Source: an uncultured Lachnospiraceae bacterium (GTDB lineage Bacteria; Bacillota; Clostridia; Lachnospirales; Lachnospiraceae). Taken from it: a stretch of 6,793 nucleotides of DNA. Position 1 is the first letter of the stretch. Each line of letters opens with the position of its first letter. The DNA is taken from positions 62,514-69,306 of the forward strand of contig CAJTTT010000020.1 in assembly GCA_910579285.1 (NCBI GenBank), given 5' to 3'. The translations under genes and the position numbers were made by a program. The notes under the pieces were generated by a model that worked only from the letters and a program-made list of their open reading frames with translations, was not told the origin of the DNA and did no database searches. This document shows positions 1 through 4,603 of the stretch, in pieces.

Positions 1-3000
1 GAGGACAACAGCTCTTCTGACTCCCCTTCCGGCAATGACATTTCGGAAGAGACAATTTCCATGCCGGACACAGATACCGTATCTGGAACAGACGAAACTG
101 ACACCCAGGAGAAACTGCCTGCACTGCATATCGGACAGATCCCCGACGGTGACACACTTCCCTCCCCGGATGACGATGCCTTCGCTTACGATCTCCCGGT
201 CTCTTTTGAGACGGCAGACCGTCTGATTCTGTTTGCCAATTATCACTTGGAAACACTGTCCGAAGCCGAAGAAAACGGCATGTTGGAATGGAGCATTCTC
301 CGTGGGGAAAAGAACCTGGAAGCCGGAAGCGCGTGTCTTCTTGAGGAGGAAGATGACTGGGACGGCTTTGAGGAGGTGTCCTCTTCTCCTTACTTTACCC
401 TGGAAGAAATGACAGATGACAAGAGCGAATATTACCAGATGATGGCCCTTACCTCTGAAGAAGCCGACGGGGATGAAATCTATGATTACTATATCCGTGC
501 CGCATATTACCCGGAAAGCGAAGAAGGAATTTCTGCGGACTTTTATGCCGCAGCAACCATCCCCTTCCTGCCCCTGGAAGAGCCATCCGCAGAATCGGAT
601 CAGATAGCCGCAGAGGGAGAAACACACCCGGACGATTCCATACAGGAGGAGTCTTCCATCTCGGAAAACAGCGCTGATGAAGTTGAAAATGCGCTTTTGG
701 AGGACGCTCCTGTCAGCGGTGATGTCACTGTCACGGAAGAAGACAGCGCCTTAGATACGTCAGAAATCCTTTCCACCCTTTCTGAAAACAATGGCGAGAA
801 GGACTCTTCCACTTCTCCCGCTGAGGAAACGCTGCCAGCGGAATCAGAAGAGACGGCTGTTGCGTCGGTCTCGCTCAGCGAGACACAAACTCTGATCATG
901 CAGCCGAAAGGCGAAGGCAGCCAAAAGCAGATCACTGCGACCGTCACTTTAGAACCCTCAGACGGCACTGCCCCTCCCCTTACATGGGAAAGCAGCTCTC
1001 CATCTGTTGCCACTGTAGTGGCCGGTGAAGGCACAACTGCCACAATCACTGCAATTGCGGAAGGTTATGCCCGAATCACCGCATCCTGCGGCGGCAAAAC
1101 TGCCTCTGTCGTGGTGGATGTTGTGCCGGATACCGCGAATCCCGATGACAAACTCCTTGACCTCTCAAACGAAATCCGGGTAGCCGGTTTTGTAAAGGAA
1201 AGTGACTCTCTCGTTTATACAGGTCAAAAGATCACGCAGGATCTCCGCGTTTACTATAACGAAAACCTGTTGACGGAAAAAACAGACTATACCCTGAGTT
1301 ACAAAAACAACATCAACGCCGCCCAGTGGAACTCGGCCAAGGCTCCCAGCGTAACCATCAACCTCAAAGGCCAGTATCAGGGCAGCTTAACCCTGTACTA
1401 TACAATCAAGCCTCTGGATATCAACAAAATTACTATTTATGACACAGACAGCGCTAAAACACCCGCCTACGAACAGACGGTCAACTACAGCAAAAATCTG
1501 AACATCCCCGCCCCCGTTCTGACCTTCGGCAAGAAAAAACTGGCGGCAAAAAAGGATTTCGTCTGTGACTATACCCTTTTGACAGAGGAACTGGCGGGGA
1601 AAGACTACAAGAAGGGCGATTCCTATGAAGCAGGCAGAGTTTACCATTATACGGTAAACGGAACCGGCAACTATACTGGTTCCTTCCAGATGCAGCTTGT
1701 CGTCTTAAACGACAGAAAACAAAATTTCAGCGCCGCAGCGGTAAAGCTTGACAAAGCCCGGTATGATTACAGCGGAAAACCTTTATCGAAATCAGATGTA
1801 AAAATAGAGTCTCTCAAAATAAGCGGCCAGCTGTTGGATGAAAAACTTTATGATTATGAAGTCTGCGCAAACGGGCTCGAAGGCGCCTCTTTGACGGTGT
1901 TTCCCACGGAGGCAGGCAGAACTGCCGGATACCGCGGCTGTAAAAATGTAAGTCTGAAGCTGGCCGGAGACAGAAAAATCGGAGACGCTTTCCTCGGCGC
2001 AAACTGGAAGGAAACCATTCCATACTCTCAAAAAACGGTAGACAGCGCCGGCGGCATGTTCCAGGAAAAGCAGAATCTGCTGGTCTTCAAAACTGACGCC
2101 GGAACAGAGGAGCCTCTTTTGGAGGGAACCGATTACACCATCAAATACGGCAACGCCAAAAAGGCCGGAACCGTGACGGTCACCTTTAAAGGTCTTGGCA
2201 GATACACGGGATCCGTCTCCAAAAAATATATCATTACACCTAACAGCGACGGTAAGAATCTGACGATTGTCTGGGGAAAAAATGTCACAAAAGAGGGGGG
2301 CACCCTTAAGATTCCTTATCAGAAAGGCGGTGCATCCCCGGAATTTTATATCAGGGATCAGGACTACGTCGTTTTAAACAGCAAAACCGACTACAGCGTC
2401 AAGTTAAAAGACAATAGGACGCCCGGAACAGAAATGACCTGTACCATTACAGGTAAAAACAACTATAAAGGATATGAAAAAGTTGTGACTCTCGAAGTGA
2501 CAAAAGCGGACATCAGCCAAAGCGCCATAACGGTTTTGGATAAGCCCTACGATCCCAAACCAAATAAATGGAAATCGGGTGTCACCGTGACAGACACAAA
2601 CGGTAAGAAACTGGCCGCGAAGACAGACTATATCCGGGAAATCGAATATAGTTACGACGAAATGAACCCGTCAGATCCTGATGCCGTTCCCACCGCCAGC
2701 AAAGTCATAACTGCCAAAGTCACGGGAACCGGCTTTTATGAAGGTACACTCTCGGGCACATACCGCATTTATGACAAGGCGAAGGATATCAGCAAATTAA
2801 CGATTGAGATCGACCCGCAAACCTATACCGGCGAGGAAATCAAGTTAGACAAGAGCGACATTCATGTGTATGCTTCCGCTGCGGATAAACGGGCAAAAAA
2901 GGAGTTGGAGGGAAAAGACTCCTGTTTTGAGATCATAGAATCCTCCTACAAAAATAACATCAAGACAGGCACCGCCAAAGTAACCCTGCACGGTATCGGG

Positions 3001-4530
3001 GATTACGGCGGCACAAAAACCTATTCCTTTAAGATTCAAAAGAAAGTGTACGGCATCAACCGCGTAAAGGGTATCAGTCTGGACAAAACAAAACTTACGG
3101 CTTCCATGATAGAGCTTCAGGAAGCGGAAAACAATGACACTGCGGAAGCAGGCAAACTTACTGCCACCATTACCTCGCAGACTGCAGAAACCATAGCCAA
3201 TCCCACGGTCATCTGGTCATCCTCAAACACCAGCATTGCCACCGTAGAGGAAATACGCAGTAATTCTGCCGGTATCGACAGTGCCACCCAGACTGCCACC
3301 GCTGTCAGCACCGTCCGTATCAAGGCGAAGAAAGAAGGCCGGGTAACGATCACCGCCACCACACAGGATGGCAACAAGCGGGCGCAGTGCCAGCTGACCC
3401 TCACCAACCAGCCCGTTTTTGTGGAAGCAGGGCAGTCGGTTAAAGCGAACATCGGGGAAACCTATGAACTGCACCTGAAATTTGCACAGACAGATACCAC
3501 AAATACATCTGCCAGCGGTGTCAAATGGGAAAGCAGCAATCCTGAGGCTGTGTCCGTGGACAGCAGCGGCGTACTCACCATGAATAAAGCGGGATCATCT
3601 GTCATTACCGTGTCTGTCAGCAAATATAAATTTACTGCGCAGTGTTACGCGGTTGCCATAGACCCGAATGAACAGCGGCCCGAAGGGCTCGTCCTTACCT
3701 ACGAGCAAAAACCCGGCACCACTGACGACACGCCGGAAATCAACAGACTTTTGAGAGGCTGGGAACATGGCTCGACCCAATACGACTGCATGTATATTCC
3801 CGCCGGCGTTTATCATATTGACGCAGCCCCAAGCTCTGAAAACTTTGGCGGAATTGTTCTGACTGAAAATCAGACATTAATCATGTCGCCCTCTGCGCTG
3901 TTGATTGCGCTTCCAAACAACAAATCAAATTCCCGGGTCATATGGGTTTTTGGACGCGATAACGTGAAGATTTCCGGCGGACATATTATCGGAGAAAGGC
4001 ATACACATACTGGTACCTCTGGCGAATGGGGACACGGCATCGAAATATCCGGCTGTACAAACGTTACCATCGAAAATGTGGAAATTTCCCAGTGCTGGGG
4101 CGATGGCATTTATCTCGGGAAATACGATAACAATGCCCTGGGCAACCCGGCCAGCAGTGATATAACCATTACCAACTGCAATCTGCACCACAACAGAAGA
4201 AACAACCTTTCCGTAACGGATGCAAGCAACGTTACCATAAAGAACAGCCAGTTCAACAACGCAGGCTTCCACAACGGACAGCAAGGGCATGCCCCGCAGT
4301 ATGGCATCGACATTGAGCCAAATCCTGGCCGCACCTGCAGCAATGTAACGATATCCAATTGCACCTTTCAGGGCAACACCGTCGGAACCATTCAGATTCT
4401 CGGGCAGTTGAACGCTCATGTAAAAGGCGTTACGATAGAGAACTGCACCGGCGACAAGTCTCCCGTCATATGGCAGGGATTCGGCGGCAGTGTGAGCGAT
4501 GTGACACAGCCGGGCAGCAAATGGAACTAA
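1..4530 (+). CDS. Large modular surface protein: Ig-like stalk with C-terminal right-handed beta-helix (5'-partial)
   Basis: The frame is open from base 1 to the TAA at 4528-4530 (1509 codons in the window), so the N-terminus and signal peptide lie upstream. Residues here are counted from base 1. Order: acidic Ser/Asp/Glu leader (1-59), unrecognised domain (60-192), acidic linker (194-287), BIG2 (288-377), seven YTG-type repeats (401-1015), two BIG2 domains (1021-1136 and 1139-1221), then a pectate-lyase-like beta-helix (1223-1509). The ATG at 61 is not taken as the start, because the frame continues upstream in the same acidic composition and no signal peptide follows it. From family knowledge, BIG2 and YTG repeats act as rigid extracellular spacers and beta-helices often bind or cleave polysaccharides. 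I infer a surface-displayed glycan-acting or adhesive protein. No LPXTG motif, SLH domain or membrane segment occurs at the C-terminus, so any anchor would be upstream. The exact substrate is unknown. Confidence 0.93.
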   Translation, partial: EDNSSSDSPSGNDISEETISMPDTDTVSGTDETDTQEKLPALHIGQIPDGDTLPSPDDDAFAYDLPVSFETADRLILFANYHLETLSEAEENGMLEWSILRGEKNLEAGSACLLEEEDDWDGFEEVSSSPYFTLEEMTDDKSEYYQMMALTSEEADGDEIYDYYIRAAYYPESEEGISADFYAAATIPFLPLEEPSAESDQIAAEGETHPDDSIQEESSISENSADEVENALLEDAPVSGDVTVTEEDSALDTSEILSTLSENNGEKDSSTSPAEETLPAESEETAVASVSLSETQTLIMQPKGEGSQKQITATVTLEPSDGTAPPLTWESSSPSVATVVAGEGTTATITAIAEGYARITASCGGKTASVVVDVVPDTANPDDKLLDLSNEIRVAGFVKESDSLVYTGQKITQDLRVYYNENLLTEKTDYTLSYKNNINAAQWNSAKAPSVTINLKGQYQGSLTLYYTIKPLDINKITIYDTDSAKTPAYEQTVNYSKNLNIPAPVLTFGKKKLAAKKDFVCDYTLLTEELAGKDYKKGDSYEAGRVYHYTVNGTGNYTGSFQMQLVVLNDRKQNFSAAAVKLDKARYDYSGKPLSKSDVKIESLKISGQLLDEKLYDYEVCANGLEGASLTVFPTEAGRTAGYRGCKNVSLKLAGDRKIGDAFLGANWKETIPYSQKTVDSAGGMFQEKQNLLVFKTDAGTEEPLLEGTDYTIKYGNAKKAGTVTVTFKGLGRYTGSVSKKYIITPNSDGKNLTIVWGKNVTKEGGTLKIPYQKGGASPEFYIRDQDYVVLNSKTDYSVKLKDNRTPGTEMTCTITGKNNYKGYEKVVTLEVTKADISQSAITVLDKPYDPKPNKWKSGVTVTDTNGKKLAAKTDYIREIEYSYDEMNPSDPDAVPTASKVITAKVTGTGFYEGTLSGTYRIYDKAKDISKLTIEIDPQTYTGEEIKLDKSDIHVYASAADKRAKKELEGKDSCFEIIESSYKNNIKTGTAKVTLHGIGDYGGTKTYSFKIQKKVYGINRVKGISLDKTKLTASMIELQEAENNDTAEAGKLTATITSQTAETIANPTVIWSSSNTSIATVEEIRSNSAGIDSATQTATAVSTVRIKAKKEGRVTITATTQDGNKRAQCQLTLTNQPVFVEAGQSVKANIGETYELHLKFAQTDTTNTSASGVKWESSNPEAVSVDSSGVLTMNKAGSSVITVSVSKYKFTAQCYAVAIDPNEQRPEGLVLTYEQKPGTTDDTPEINRLLRGWEHGSTQYDCMYIPAGVYHIDAAPSSENFGGIVLTENQTLIMSPSALLIALPNNKSNSRVIWVFGRDNVKISGGHIIGERHTHTGTSGEWGHGIEISGCTNVTIENVEISQCWGDGIYLGKYDNNALGNPASSDITITNCNLHHNRRNNLSVTDASNVTIKNSQFNNAGFHNGQQGHAPQYGIDIEPNPGRTCSNVTISNCTFQGNTVGTIQILGQLNAHVKGVTIENCTGDKSPVIWQGFGGSVSDVTQPGSKWN
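178..576 (+). other. Unrecognised N-terminal acidic domain of the plus-strand protein
   Basis: Residues about 60-192 have regular hydrophobic and aromatic spacing (LILFANYHLETL, MLEWSILRG, SPYFTLEEM, YDYYIRAAYYP, FYAAATIPFLP). This sets them apart from the Ser/Glu/Asp-rich, low-complexity stretches on both sides, and suggests a folded, strand-rich domain. It is strongly acidic and has one cysteine. I do not recognise the family. By position it lies between whatever N-terminal module is upstream of the window and the first BIG2 domain. An Ig-like sandwich is one possibility, but this is only an impression from the strand pattern. Confidence 0.5.
862..1131 (+). other. BIG2 (bacterial Ig-like group 2) domain 1
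   Basis: Residues 288-377 show the BIG2 pattern: an opening VSLSETQTLIM strand, then TWESSSPSVATV (the family's W-x-S-S-x-x-x-x-A-T-V core), then AEGYARITASCGGKTASVVV (the family's closing A-x-G-x-A-x-I-T-A strand pair). The size of about 90 residues is normal for the family. These domains occur in bacterial surface proteins as Ig-fold spacers. Here it comes just after the acidic linker and before the YTG-repeat stalk. Confidence 0.85.
1201..3045 (+). repeat. Array of seven degenerate YTG/MBG-like Ig-type repeats (protein-level)
   Basis: Seven modules occupy residues 401-471, 475-570, 576-655, 660-747, 752-836, 838-929 and 930-1015. A typical unit opens with Y-x-G-x-x-(I/L), has a central TDY(T/S)-(L/I/V)-x-(Y/L)-(K/G)-(N/D) motif, and closes with G-x-G-x-Y-x-G followed by a strand. 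Closing motifs: LKGQYQGSL, VNGTGNYTGSF, AGYRGCKN, FKGLGRYTGSV, ITGKNNYKGYE, VTGTGFYEGTL and LHGIGDYGGTK. The repeats are well diverged from one another and no near-identical DNA copies are visible, so this is an old array, not a recent expansion. Repeats of this form are common in Lachnospiraceae surface proteins, where they are thought to form extended stalks. Module boundaries are approximate. Confidence 0.8.
3061..3663 (+). other. BIG2 domains 2 and 3
   Basis: Domain 2 (residues 1021-1136) begins VKGISLDKTKLTA, has the core VIWSSSNTSIATV, and closes KKEGRVTITATTQDG. It is longer than usual because of a Ser/Thr/Ala-rich insertion at about 1083-1104. Domain 3 (1139-1221) has the core VKWESSNPEAVSVDSSGVL and closes MNKAGSSVITVSV. 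Both match the family W-x-S-S-N consensus. They connect the repeat stalk to the beta-helix, and so probably serve as the neck that presents the C-terminal domain. Confidence 0.85.
3667..4527 (+). other. C-terminal right-handed parallel beta-helix domain (pectate-lyase-like superfamily)
   Basis: Residues 1223-1509. It opens with TTDDTPEINRLL, like the D-D-T-x-x-(I/L)-x-x-(A/L)-L entry motif of pectate-lyase-3-type domains, followed by MYIPAGVYHI. Coils then recur as NVKISGGHI, NVTIENVEIS, DITITNCNLHH, NVTIKNSQFN, NVTISNCTFQ and GVTIENCTG, which are PbH1-type repeats. Candidate functional residues on the helix are GHGIE (1344-1348), GDGIYL (1367-1372), RRNN (1399-1402) and GIDIEP (1435-1440). 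In related polysaccharide lyases, hydrolases and epimerases, acidic residues at such positions can be catalytic, but no specific family can be assigned by eye. The protein ends about 27 residues after the last coil, with no additional anchor. Confidence 0.85.
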
Positions 4531-4540
4531 GCTGTATGAT

Positions 4541-4572
4541 AACAGGAGCAGACCAATTGGCCTGCTCCTGCT
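4541..4572 (-). terminator. Hairpin between the convergent genes, best formed in the minus-strand transcript
   Basis: CAGGAGCAG (4543-4551) pairs perfectly with CTGCTCCTG (4562-4570). In minus-sense RNA two G-U wobbles (4561/4552 and 4571/4542) plus an A-U pair (4572/4541) and the inner CC/GG extend this to a continuous 14-bp stem with an AAUU loop, followed by UUAUCAU. In plus-sense RNA the wobble positions become A-C mismatches, leaving a 9-bp core plus short flanks, with no nearby U-run. It lies 10 bases after the plus-strand stop and 31 bases beyond the minus-strand stop. It probably terminates the minus-strand gene and may serve both. The U-tract is weak on either side. Confidence 0.6.
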
Positions 4573-4603
4573 TACTGTAATGCCGTCTTTTACAAACTTC
4601 TGT

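Noticed and set aside
45..63. GGAAGAG followed nine bases later by ATG at 61, resembling a ribosome binding site and start codon.
   Set aside because: The frame stays open upstream to base 1 with the same acidic, Ser-rich composition, and the sequence after ATG (MPDTDTVSG) is not a signal peptide. The motif is simply Glu/Ser-rich coding sequence.
600..1049. A 149-codon Ser/Val-rich minus-strand open frame.
   Set aside because: It is antisense to the acidic linker and first BIG2 domain. Its composition merely mirrors the Glu/Asp/Ser/Thr codons of the real gene.
4440..4530. Possible C-terminal sortase (LPXTG) signal or membrane anchor in the plus-strand protein.
   Set aside because: The tail ends SDVTQPGSKWN with no LPXTG-like motif, hydrophobic segment or basic tail.
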